From the NCBI GenBank assembly GCA_947167415.1, contig CAMVHY010000052.1:1-8116 (forward strand): a stretch of 8,116 nucleotides of DNA, written 5' to 3'. The notes under the pieces were generated by a model. The model did not search any database, was not told the origin of the DNA, and saw nothing but the letters and a program-made list of their open reading frames with translations. The DNA comes from an uncultured Clostridia bacterium (GTDB taxonomy: Bacteria; Bacillota; Clostridia; Lachnospirales; CAMVHY01). The translations under genes and the position numbers were made by a program. Within the stretch, counting starts at the first letter, position 1, and every line of letters starts with the position of its first letter. Shown piece after piece: positions 1 to 8,116 of the stretch.

Positions 1-3000
1 TGCAAATTTGCATCGCGACAAAAAGGACGATTCCTATACGTAAATATAGATGTTATTACACAACATAAACTAGCAATTGCAAATAGCACCCACATTAATT
101 TAATTATGGCAAAAATTAAAACCGCTAGCGAAATAATTGCCAAAATCAACATTACATAAAATAGCGGATAATTTGGTGATTGGTTTGCATTTTTACCTTT
201 AGTAGGTATGAAAACATTTTTGTTTTCATTAAGATCATTATTTATTTTTTGATTGTCCAAGTTATTGTTATTAGATATTATGTTTAGCTTGTCATCTGTA
301 TTACTGCTATCTATAATACCTTGGTTTATCAAATTCGAATTATTGACATTACTTGCCGTCGATATTTCCTCTTTGTTGTTTGAAGTATTTTCGTATCGAT
401 GAATTAATTTCAAATCATCGTTATCAAAGTTTATAACTAATCGTTTTGCGATTTTGTTTATTTGGTTTACTGTCATTTTTTTCATTTTAACTTGCGTAAT
501 TAAAAATACTTTAGATATTTCTTTTGCACTTGCCGAACCAACTGATAGTTCGCCTTTTTCAAATATTTGTGAAATGACATCTCCAAAATCTTTACTTTGT
601 AATAGTAAATCATGTGATTCAAATAAACGTGTTAAAATATACATGTTTTTAAGCCATATCTTACACGACTTATCAACGTAGTTACTAACTTTGGTCGCAT
701 ATTTAAAGTCAGTCGCAAATTTATTTCTGTAAATTTTAAAATTTTCTTTTGGTTTATTTGACAACTTAACTGCAAATAATTCAACATATTCTTGGACACT
801 ATAATTTATACTAATAAAATTTGCTATCAGTTGTTTTCTTATATATTTATTTTCATAGAACGCCGAATCAAGATTGCTGATCATAAAACCATCCAGCAAC
901 AAATCAAAAAGTTCAACAGGTGTCGGTTTTGCTACATTTTCTTGATTGTGCACGCATCGAATATACTTTGCTGTTGTTTCAGCGATACCAGAAATACTAC
1001 TTTCGATTAATTGCTCGTCAACTTTTTTTCTTAAGAGTATCATATCAGCAATGTCATAATCCAAAAAACAGCTTCTGTTATAGTCACCATTTGTACAATA
1101 TTTTGTTATAATTTCAAATTGCTTAATATCATATATACAACCGTCAGCCAAATTATTAACCAACGGTTTTAACTTTTGATAATTTTCGCGGTAGTTAGTT
1201 ATTCCATTGCAATGTTTTTTTTTATACTTATTATCAGCCTTATTTAATAATTCGCACAACATTTCGATGTCGTCAGATTGTAAATAAAAATTATTATTTT
1301 CCTTCGCTATCAGATATTCAAAAAATTCGATACTACTTTGAGCTAATAGAACCTTGCTATGTTTGCAGTCATTAATGAATTTGAACATTTGAGATATTGT
1401 GACATTTTTTCCCCTCGCTTTAAAAATCTCTATTAAAATATTTTCATCTTCAATCAGATTATACTCTTTATATTTATCTAGTTCCTCTTCAAGGGAATCC
1501 AAAAATTCATCTATATCCTTTTTACTATTTATTTCCGGTATATTCAACGTTTTTGCAAACACATCGTGTATTAATTTATTTTCTTCTGCATTAGATTTAG
1601 ATTCATACAAACTATTTGATTTAAAAAGCGCATTTAAGACATCCAAACTCTGTCTTGCCAAGTTTTTATCATTCACTTTAGTACAAAACTCACAAATTTT
1701 GTCTGACACATCTTTTCTAATTTCAACTTTTTCGTGTTTTTCATTTTCATCTGTTGGAATCTTCACAGCAAAATCTAAAACATCTAAAATAGAAATTTTA
1801 TTTTCTTGCTTACACAATATATCTTCGATAAATATTTTTCTAAGCCAACCAGCATTTGATTTTAAATAATTTTTTTTCTCCGCATCACCGTGAGTTTGCC
1901 ATAAATAATCAGAATCTAGAATAGGTTTCCAAATCTCATTAAAATATTTTTCTAAATCATCTTTTGTACCAAACACACCACTAATATTTTTTATCGCAGG
2001 CAAATGCTGCAACAAGTTTTTTACATAACTAATGTCGCCTGTTTTAATAGCTCGCATAAAACTTGATTTTAACAAATCAGAATTTAGCAGGATATTAAAT
2101 CTATCCTCTAGCTTTATTAAGGTTGGTTTGACTAAATTATCATTTTTTATTTCTTTTCCTTCTCCTAGTTCTTTTTCAATTAGTTCATTACAATTTTTAA
2201 CAAAACTAGACCATATTACGCAAAGGTCACTGTTATTATGATTAACATAAGAACTACAGAAATTAAGACCGTTATTTAAACCTAGAACATATATCACATC
2301 AAATATCGATAATCTTCCAGTTTTGAGGTAAAGTTTATTTGAAAGTTTTGAAAGTGAGGAACCGAACGATAACGCTTTTAAAATCTCCTGATAAAGTACT
2401 GGATACTTCCGATTTGCTAAAAATGACCGTTTTATAGCACTTACATAAATATTAAATTGTTCCGCGCTTTCAAATTCTGTTGGACACAAACCAACAAGAA
2501 GACTTTGGATAGAATTAATATCTTCGCTGGATAGTGGTTCTTTAAATTCAAGATTACCCAGAAAATCCACAATCAACATAAAAACATCACTGTCAAAAAC
2601 TTGCTCCACAGGATTTTTTTTATTTTTTTTATTCGAAGCAAAATCTTTCAACTTATTAAACATATCTTTCAAAATTCCACAATCAGCAATATTAATATGT
2701 GTGTCGTCTTTATCTTTATTGTCTAATAATACACAAGGAAACTTATCGCCGTTTTTTTGTTTTATAAACCCTAAAAGTTTTTTTAGCTCATCTACAGAAT
2801 TACAACGCGATATATAACCCAAAGTATATTCAGCCGGTAGTTGATTTAACTTAGTTTTACATTCTTCATTAGTATTTATCTGTAATAAAACAGTATCGAT
2901 AGAATCAAAATTTTTGATTAACTTATCTATTTCTGATGTATCCTTGCCTTCATGATCTTTAGGAACATTGTTATTAGTAATTTCGATTATCTTATCAAAA

Positions 3001-6000
3001 AGGGAAAAGCAAATGCTATTGTCAAATTTATCTGACATAATGCAATCTGTATCACACAAAAACTGAATAAATTTTTTGATAGAATCAATATTGGTTTGTG
3101 CAGAGCTTTTTATTTGTTTATTTATTTTACTTATCAACGGCCTAAGGAATATAAATCCAAAGTAGTTCGTAAATCCATTAAGTTCATTACGTTCTTTTTG
3201 ATACCACAAACTAATGATATCATCTATCGAAATTTTATCGAAGTTAATATGAGAACAAAAATTATCCATAATTGTTGTGCAAGTTAAACCTAGATGGCTT
3301 GAAAGAAAAAATGACAACCAAAGTTGCGCATAATATAAAGATCTAAAATGTCGATGTTCATCAAATATATTTCCATTTGTAAAAACCTTGTTTATTGCTT
3401 CGATTAGACGATTTCCTTGATCGCTTTTATCGGTTTTATAGTATAAGCTCGGATCCAAAAATCCCCGTTGTAAAATTTGCATGTTACTTTCTAGATTATC
3501 CGATTTAGTTTCATCAGCTAATTTGTTAAATAATTCAATTAAATTATTAGTACTAATTTCGCATGGATATATCTTCTTGTTTTCATATGCATCTGGATTA
3601 TATAAATTCTTCAAAATATCCAATACTGGAATATTGCCTTTTCTATCCAGTATATACATAAAGATTTTATCAAAAAAGATGTCATAGTCTGGAAACGAAA
3701 CTCCTTTGTTCCACAATCGCAATGGAACAAAATACCTCAAAGAAGAATTTTGAATCCAATCCTTAATTTCTTGTACATTATTAAATTTTTTCTCTCGAAA
3801 TTCTTTAATCGAAGAGCATCTCGCCAACATAGAGATTATCTTTTCATATAAAATAATACTGTTCTTATCGCTTAGCCAATTAGTCTTTAAACGTCCATAT
3901 GATTGTAAACGCAAAAACCCTCTTGCAATTAATTCATTAAGGTCTAAGTCCAACTTATCTTTATCCTTATTTTCAATCTCAGACAATGTTTTTTTAAACT
4001 GGTTGTTATCTTTACTGTCACTATAATTTAGTATTATTTTGAGTCTGTTTCGAATGTTTGTTGTCAAATTTTCAAGCTCGTTTGTTATGTCAAAACCTTC
4101 ACCCTTCTTGTTTTTGGTGTACGAATTTACTAGGCTACTAAAAGAAAAATCGGCAAGAATAAAACCATAAATATCTTCCCGGTTGTGAACATCATCTATC
4201 ATTTTAGAATATTCCATTAAAGTGCCTTTATTATCGTCTTTGCCTGTTTTTATTTTTCCGGTACTATTATAACCCAGTAAACTTAATAATTGCGTCCTTA
4301 GAAATTTCCGAAAATCTGTCTGTTGTTTGCTTTTTTCACCAACATTGACATTATTATCATTATCCCATAAAAATCCATTTTTATAATTATTGCTATCAAT
4401 ATCTTCTGCCCGATAAAAAGATATTTTTTCCATTATCTGTGCTAATTTTTTATTATCCTTAATATTTTCGCACAAAATATCTTCAGGATAACTCTTATCT
4501 TTAGCAATAAGATGCAAATTTTTAATTATGGTCTTTTCTTCATATGTTAAGCTATTCTTTATTGACTTATTGCAAATTAACATAATTGGTAAATATTTTA
4601 CAACAAAACTAGGGGTATAAAATTGCGAATCATCATTACAAAAATTTATTATGCCGTTATCTTTAATTTGTATGTCAGAAAAAAATTTATTTTTATAAGC
4701 AAACTCAAGGAACTTTTCTTGTGTCAAAATTTTTTCATACTTGTCTAATCTAGATCTTATTATTCCATTTGGTTTTACAAAATCGTCAAAAATCACACCC
4801 AAAATTTTACAAGATCTCTTTTTATTTTTACTAAAACACGACGATATATTTTTTATTATTGGATTAGCAATATTAAAATCGTTCGTAAAATCATCTTTAA
4901 TTCCTAATAAGTCATCTAGAGAAAAAAGCTGATTCTTATATTTTTCGTATTTCGTATAAATTTCTTTCAATCTATTTTGTAGCTTACAAAGCTCTTTTTC
5001 ATTCAATATTTTATTCTTATTGTTTTTATCTATAAGTTGCTTATATTGCTGTGATGTGAGTTCACCATAATCCCACAATAACTTTAAAAGAGAAGCAAGA
5101 TAATATTCGAATTTTTGTGTTTCGATATTGTTAATCATATTCTTTAGAACATCGTTATCTTGTAGCTCAACGTTTTCCATCAAGAATTCTATGTCTTTTG
5201 TTAACTGCCAAAAGAAATTAACAGAAATTTCAAACTGATTTATACCAGTTATATTTTTATCTCCAACTTTATACTTCGTTTTCAATTCCTTTAACGTATT
5301 ATTTAATTCGTTATATTCACTACTTTTAGTGTCTGTAATTTTTGCTTTACCCAATATGTCAAGGAATTTTGGAAAATTATTATCTAAATCTTTTTTAAGT
5401 GAACGAAAAAGTTTTTCATTTAGATCTTTAACTAGTGTTTTCTTTTCTTTCATTAATTTTGAAAATACATCTTTCAATTTGTTTCTTGTTAAACCATCAT
5501 TATCAACATAATTTATATTCAAACCACGACAAAATTTCTTCAGCAAAGTTTTTAATCCATTATTCGCTGTCGAAGAAACTACGGACTGTTCGTCCAGATT
5601 TTTATTATTGACATATTGTTTAATTCTCGTCTCTGAAATATATTTTAATACATGAACCTCAGAAAAATCTATCCAATTGCTTTCTTTCTTACTTTTTTGA
5701 TAGTCATCATAAACAACAGAAAACTGTCGCAATTTATTAATTGCATTATCGTCACTATCTCCAAATAAAATTTTTTCAATCCAGTGGTTACTGTTATTGG
5801 TTGTATTATACCCAGATTTTACGCTGAGAAAGATAAGATTGATACGCGATACAAAATCCTTGATCTCAGCCAAATGTTTTTTAACTTCTTCATCTTTACC
5901 GGCAAGCTTATTTTGTACAAACTTTTTCCAAGAATCATCGCTAATAATTACATCCACATCGTTATTTATAAGCTTTATATTTGACGTCAAAAAATCGATG

Positions 6001-8116
6001 ATTTCCTTTTTCACATTATTATTTTTTACATAATCAAAATCTTGCATTAATTGAAAGCACAAATAATTATATTTATCTAGGTCGGTAAATTGATTACCAT
6101 TATCTAACGGAAACAATTTTTCATTTTTGATATTTGCCAAGGTTTCATAAATTTTATTTTTCTCCTCATCTTTCAACCATTTATAATTAAGACAATGTTT
6201 TGCTATAAATTCTTGTTCACTTAATTTTTTTTCTCGAAAATCCACATATAAATCAACTATTTTTTCTATATGCTTACTATCATTGCCAATATGTTTTAAC
6301 AAATTATATTTTTTCGCAAATGTTTTAAAATCTTTTTCTTGCCAATCTTTTTTTATAACCGGCAAAAACATTTTTTCAAATTCATCATAATTTTTGTCTT
6401 TTAATATTGTCTCTAACTTGTTTTTGTCAAAATTGTTATCATCTTGATTAATAAAATCTTTGACAGTTGTACTTTTACCAATCAAAGATTCAAATATATT
6501 ATAAACAAGAGGCTGATTTGTCAATTTTTCTTTCGATACATCATATTTTTCTAAATCTGTTCTGACTTTTTCCAATACCAAATCACTTTGTACATAATAA
6601 CCATTGCGAATTTTATTCATATTCGTTTCGATGTGATTTATATAAGCAGCATCCACCTTACCAAACATTTTATCACTGTTATCTTTATTTTTTTCGTAAG
6701 CCGCAGCTACACCGGCAAATTTATCCAAAACAGAAACAAAAGTTGCATGATTTTCATTGCGGTCGTATCGATTATAAACGTATTTCGATATAGAATTAAA
6801 TTTTTTAGTCAGCGCAGAAAAATTACTTTCCTTAATACATTCTAGATATTTGGTACAAAGTATTTCTATATTTTTCTTTTCTAAATAATAAAACGGTATT
6901 TGTTTAATATGCTTTTTTTCCAAATCATCGCTATATTTTGCGACCAAATTATTCAAAAGGGACTTATACATACTTATCAATGAATTTTTGCATTCATATT
7001 CATAATCATCGATATCATCGATACACTCAATACAATCAATAAATTTATTGATATCATCAATACACGAAAAATAATTTTCTATTATTTTTTTTCTACTTTC
7101 TAAATTACTCCAATCCAACGCCTCTTTGATAATTTGTTTTATTTGTTCCAAATCATTTTTTTTGTTTTGAAAATTTTCATGAACTTCATCGGACAAAACA
7201 AACTCTAAAATCGTAAAAGCATACACCCGAAAATTTTTATGATTAGCGAAAATATATTTTATTACGTCGCTAAGTTTTGTTGCTTGTCTAAGCCACAATA
7301 GCGACTCAAGTTGATCATTTCTTATATCCCCATCATAAAATCTATCAGCAAGATTGTAAACACTTGTTTTAACAGTATCAGTTATAATTTCTGAATCTAG
7401 TTGTTCGAATACGGATTTTCTCTGTTTAAATTTGGATGATTCTGTAAACTCAGTTAAAATTGAACCAATCGATAAAATTTGATCGTTTGATAATTTTGAA
7501 CATACTTTGATATGTGTATTACGACCAATCTCTTTTTCTAAAAACCGTATAAAATCGTTCTTCTCTGCAAGGCCTGAGAATATTTGACTATAAAGCAATA
7601 ACAAATCAACAGGCAATTTGTTCAAAATGTCAAATCTATTGAATTCATCAAACTTACTATACAAAATAGCACAAAAACGCTCAAGATCTTTAATACTAAT
7701 AGATTTATCAGTAAAAACATCGCTATCTATTTGTTTCAGATGTTCTTTTGTAAAACCATCAAACTTATTCTTAGCCATCCAATTAAATAATTTTACTTGG
7801 GCTTCCAATGATAGCAATTTAAAATCAATATTTTTGACAATATCTTTCGATAGAATCTGATCTTTAAACAAAATAATTGCCTCAATGACCTCAGAATCTA
7901 GCTCACCAAAATTCAATTTGCTTAATTTTTCTGATTCTAAACGATTAACACATAATTTCAATACTTCATTAATTTTTTTTCTATCTTCATTGCTTCCACG
8001 TAAAAATTTATTTAAAACATCAATATCCAATTTTGAAATCAAATTCAACTCCAAAATCTTTTTAGGCTCAAGTTCCATAATTTTTTCATTATTTTCCGAT
8101 CGCAAAAAAAACTTTG
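1..8116 (-). CDS. Giant hypothetical alpha-helical protein, internal fragment open at both ends
   Basis: One uninterrupted minus-strand frame covers the whole window: 2704 complete codons, 8114 down to 3, with no stop in any triplet checked. Both ends are cut by the window, so start, stop and ribosome binding site are not visible. The protein is rich in Lys, Asn, Asp, Ile and Leu and reads mostly as amphipathic helices. In order it has an N-proximal Leu-rich repeat (about residues 1-290), a long charged helical stretch (291-1397), an aromatic globular-looking part (1398-1664), more helical sequence, a helical-hairpin array (2085-2560), an Asn-rich linker (2575-2650) and a two-segment membrane hairpin (2651-2691). 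It has more than 40 cysteines, mostly scattered and unpaired in pattern, which suits a reducing cytosolic location better than a surface adhesin (inference). I see no catalytic motif and do not recognise the family. The coding call is very secure; the function is unknown. Confidence 0.96.
42..164 (-). other. C-terminal two-segment membrane hairpin
   Basis: Residues 2651-2671 (21 residues, L to I) and 2673-2691 (19 residues, L to F) are two strongly hydrophobic segments separated only by Lys 2672. The first contains MLILAIISLAVLIFAII; the second contains LFAIASLCCVITSIF and a Trp near its start. The tail after it (TYRNRPFC, then RDANL to the window edge) is basic, so by the positive-inside rule both termini would sit on the same, probably cytosolic, side. 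Such a short-turn, bilobed hydrophobic region is known from inclusion membrane proteins of Chlamydia and from other hairpin anchors. Here it is only an architectural likeness. The residues after the window edge are unknown. Confidence 0.85.
165..392 (-). other. Asn-rich low-complexity linker before the membrane hairpin
   Basis: Residues 2575-2650 contain 23 Asn in 76 positions, including a run of four at 2615-2618, plus Ser, Asp, Lys and Thr. There are no aromatics until Phe 2635 and no hydrophobic clusters. It is almost certainly disordered and probably acts as a flexible tether between the helical body and the membrane anchor (inference). Despite the low complexity the frame stays intact through it. 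Confidence 0.75.
435..1862 (-). repeat. C-terminal helical-hairpin repeat array of the giant protein
   Basis: Residues about 2085-2560 can be read as successive two-helix units. The second helix of each starts with a polar residue and runs on as hydrophobic-x-x-hydrophobic-hydrophobic. Examples are SILDVLDFA (2108), SLDVLNAL (2156), DIDEFLDSL (2200), TISQMFKFI (2239), DIEMLCELL (2282) and DIKQFEIIT (2329). The equivalent centres lie 47, 44, 40, 42 and 47 residues apart. Less regular candidates follow: TPVELFDLLL (2398), YSVQEYVELF (2438) and TVNQINKIAK (2548). The style resembles alpha-solenoids of the PPR, OPR or HPR kind, many of which bind RNA, but the units are longer and degenerate, so this is a hypothesis. 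The array ends just before the Asn-rich linker. Confidence 0.45.
1863..3122 (-). other. Helical region linking the globular-looking part to the C-terminal array
   Basis: Residues about 1665-2084 return to an amphipathic helical pattern. The segment holds the second copy of an RCxS-hydrophobic-x-E-hydrophobic motif (1770-1777), a helix-start motif LSIFDVI (1935-1941) like those further on, and one ankyrin-like stretch (about 2014-2041, containing AIKTGD and VKNLL). The ankyrin-like stretch has no neighbouring copy, so it is not called as an ankyrin domain. Two A8 tracts on the coding strand encode NKKNKKN at 1828-1834. No function can be assigned. Confidence 0.45.
3123..3923 (-). other. Aromatic-rich, globular-looking segment of the giant protein
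   Basis: Residues about 1398-1664 differ from their surroundings: more Gly, Pro, Arg, Trp, Tyr and Phe, and less Asn/Lys repetition. Four of the protein's Trp residues fall at 1413, 1453, 1468 and 1599, with a fifth at 1637. The segment contains RGFL twice (1398 and 1550), each followed by a Ser/Tyr stretch, a KT pair and then a helix. It also holds two moderately hydrophobic stretches (about 1592-1616 and 1645-1664) that carry Gln, His or Asn and so look like buried helices rather than clear membrane spans. A DEHRH cluster at 1585-1589 is noted without assigning a role. This is the part most likely to be conserved and searchable, but I recognise no family. Confidence 0.4.
3924..7244 (-). other. 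Lys/Asn-rich helical mid-section of the giant protein, no recognised domain
   Basis: Residues about 291-1397 are dominated by Lys, Asn, Asp, Glu, Ile and Leu, with few Gly or Pro, so long helices are expected. Stretches near residues 878-925 and 930-1060 are strongly charged with heptad-like hydrophobic spacing (for example LKDVFSKLMKEKK and LKEIYTKYEKYKNQ) and may form coiled coils. There is no obvious membrane segment and no nucleotide-binding loop. A GKST at residues 546-549 lacks the upstream Gly of a P-loop. I see no other gene on either strand in this stretch. Confidence 0.5.
6990..7064 (-). repeat. Cys/Asp mini-repeat (CIDDI twice) within the giant protein
   Basis: Residues 351-375 contain the pentapeptide CIDDI twice (starting at 351 and 364), with Cys also at 361 and 375. 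The segment is unusually acidic for this Lys-rich protein. At the DNA level the plus-strand 15-mers beginning at 7011 and 7050 differ at one base and lie 39 bases (13 codons) apart, which fits a small in-frame duplication. Four Cys in 25 residues could bind a metal, but the spacing matches no zinc motif I know, and hydrophobic residues separate them. Confidence 0.6.
7245..8039 (-). repeat. N-proximal degenerate Leu-rich helical repeats in the giant protein
   Basis: Residues about 26-290 contain a recurring short motif, hydrophobic/Cys/Thr-x-[KQN]-[LI]-[DNSP], each followed by a run of alternating hydrophobic positions. Copies seen are ISKLD (centred on residue 29), LSKLN (67), VKNID (96), LKQID (129), LNKLP (167), CSKLS (208), FEQLD (239) and TKLSD (281). 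Spacings are 38, 29, 33, 38, 41, 31 and 42 residues. A possible isolated further copy, IKQIP, sits at residue 406 (6894-6908). The pattern suggests stacked helices forming a solenoid, a fold usually used for binding protein or RNA. The copies are too diverged to name a repeat family by eye. The array may start upstream of the window edge. Confidence 0.5.

Noticed and set aside
1..12. Perfect 12-base palindrome at the window edge (tgcaaatttgca)
   Set aside because: It lies inside the coding sequence (Ala-Asn-Leu codons) with no nearby intergenic space. A chance palindrome is plausible at this base composition.
1399..1869. Plus-strand open frame of 156 codons, Ser/Phe/Leu-rich
   Set aside because: It lies fully antisense to the long minus-strand gene, and its composition is what the complement of Lys/Asp/Glu-rich codons gives. 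There is no ribosome binding site or domain. The other plus-strand frames (for example 454-681, 792-1010, 5797-6033, 6588-6845, 7618-7860) are rejected for the same reason.
1992..2075. Ankyrin repeat at residues 2014-2041 (AIKTGD ... VKNLL)
   Set aside because: It resembles the first helices of one ankyrin repeat, but no adjacent copy and no ankyrin-type loop follow, so it is more likely another helical hairpin of the array.
3271..3341. Moderately hydrophobic stretch at residues 1592-1615 as a membrane span
   Set aside because: It is broken by Gln, His and several Ser/Thr and is flanked by apparently globular sequence, so a buried helix is more likely.
6468..6479. GKST (residues 546-549) as a Walker A nucleotide-binding loop
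   Set aside because: The Gly required five positions before GK[ST] is missing (Phe 541 there), and the surroundings do not look like a beta-strand followed by a loop.
8076..8078. First in-frame ATG of the minus-strand gene (residue 13) as the true start
   Set aside because: The frame stays open for 12 codons upstream to the window edge with similar composition, and no convincing purine-rich ribosome binding site lies at the right distance. The GGAAAA is about 13 bases further upstream. The start most likely lies outside the window.

Overview
The whole 8116-base window lies inside one very large protein-coding gene on the minus strand. In the minus-strand frame whose codons have their low coordinate at a multiple of 3, I checked every triplet from 8114 down to 3. 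There is no in-frame stop, so 2704 consecutive codons are open. The frame runs off both edges, so neither the true start nor the stop is visible, and the full protein is longer than 2704 residues. The shorter plus-strand open frames are antisense shadows: Ser/Phe/Leu-rich mirror images of a Lys/Asp/Glu/Asn-rich protein. I see no second gene, no RNA gene, no intergenic gap, no promoter or terminator in a sensible place, no CRISPR array and no mobile element. Residue numbers below count from the first complete codon (8114..8112); residue n occupies 8115-3n to 8117-3n.

Layout in reading order. Residues about 1-290 form a degenerate Leu-rich helical repeat (hydrophobic-x-[KQN]-[LI]-[DNSP], every 29-42 residues). 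Residues about 291-1397 are Lys/Asn/Asp-rich and mostly helical, with a Cys/Asp mini-repeat near 350-375 and coiled-coil-like stretches near 880-1060. Residues about 1398-1664 are richer in aromatic residues, Gly, Pro and Arg, look like folded globular sequence, and contain a faint internal duplication. Residues about 1665-2084 continue the helical pattern. Residues about 2085-2560 form a helical-hairpin array with 40-47-residue spacing. Residues 2575-2650 are an Asn-rich, probably disordered linker. Residues 2651-2691 form a tight hydrophobic hairpin (two membrane segments separated by one Lys), followed by a short basic tail at the edge of the window.

My reading is a giant alpha-solenoid protein tethered to a membrane by a C-terminal hairpin. 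I do not recognise a named family and propose no enzymatic function. Scattered copies of a helix-start motif (h-[ST/P]-[IV]-x-[DEQ]-h-h) resemble the general style of PPR/OPR/HPR-type helical repeats, but that is inference only. A bilobed hydrophobic hairpin on a large, Asn/Lys-rich protein is reminiscent of inclusion- or host-membrane proteins of intracellular bacteria; this is again inference.

Organism: G+C is low (roughly a quarter to a third in the lines I counted). All 22 Trp codons are TGG, and TGA, TAA and TAG never occur in frame, which argues against Mycoplasma-type and ciliate-type codes and fits a standard or bacterial code. An AT-rich, possibly host-associated bacterium is the most natural guess. 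A giant virus or an intronless protist gene cannot be excluded from this window alone.
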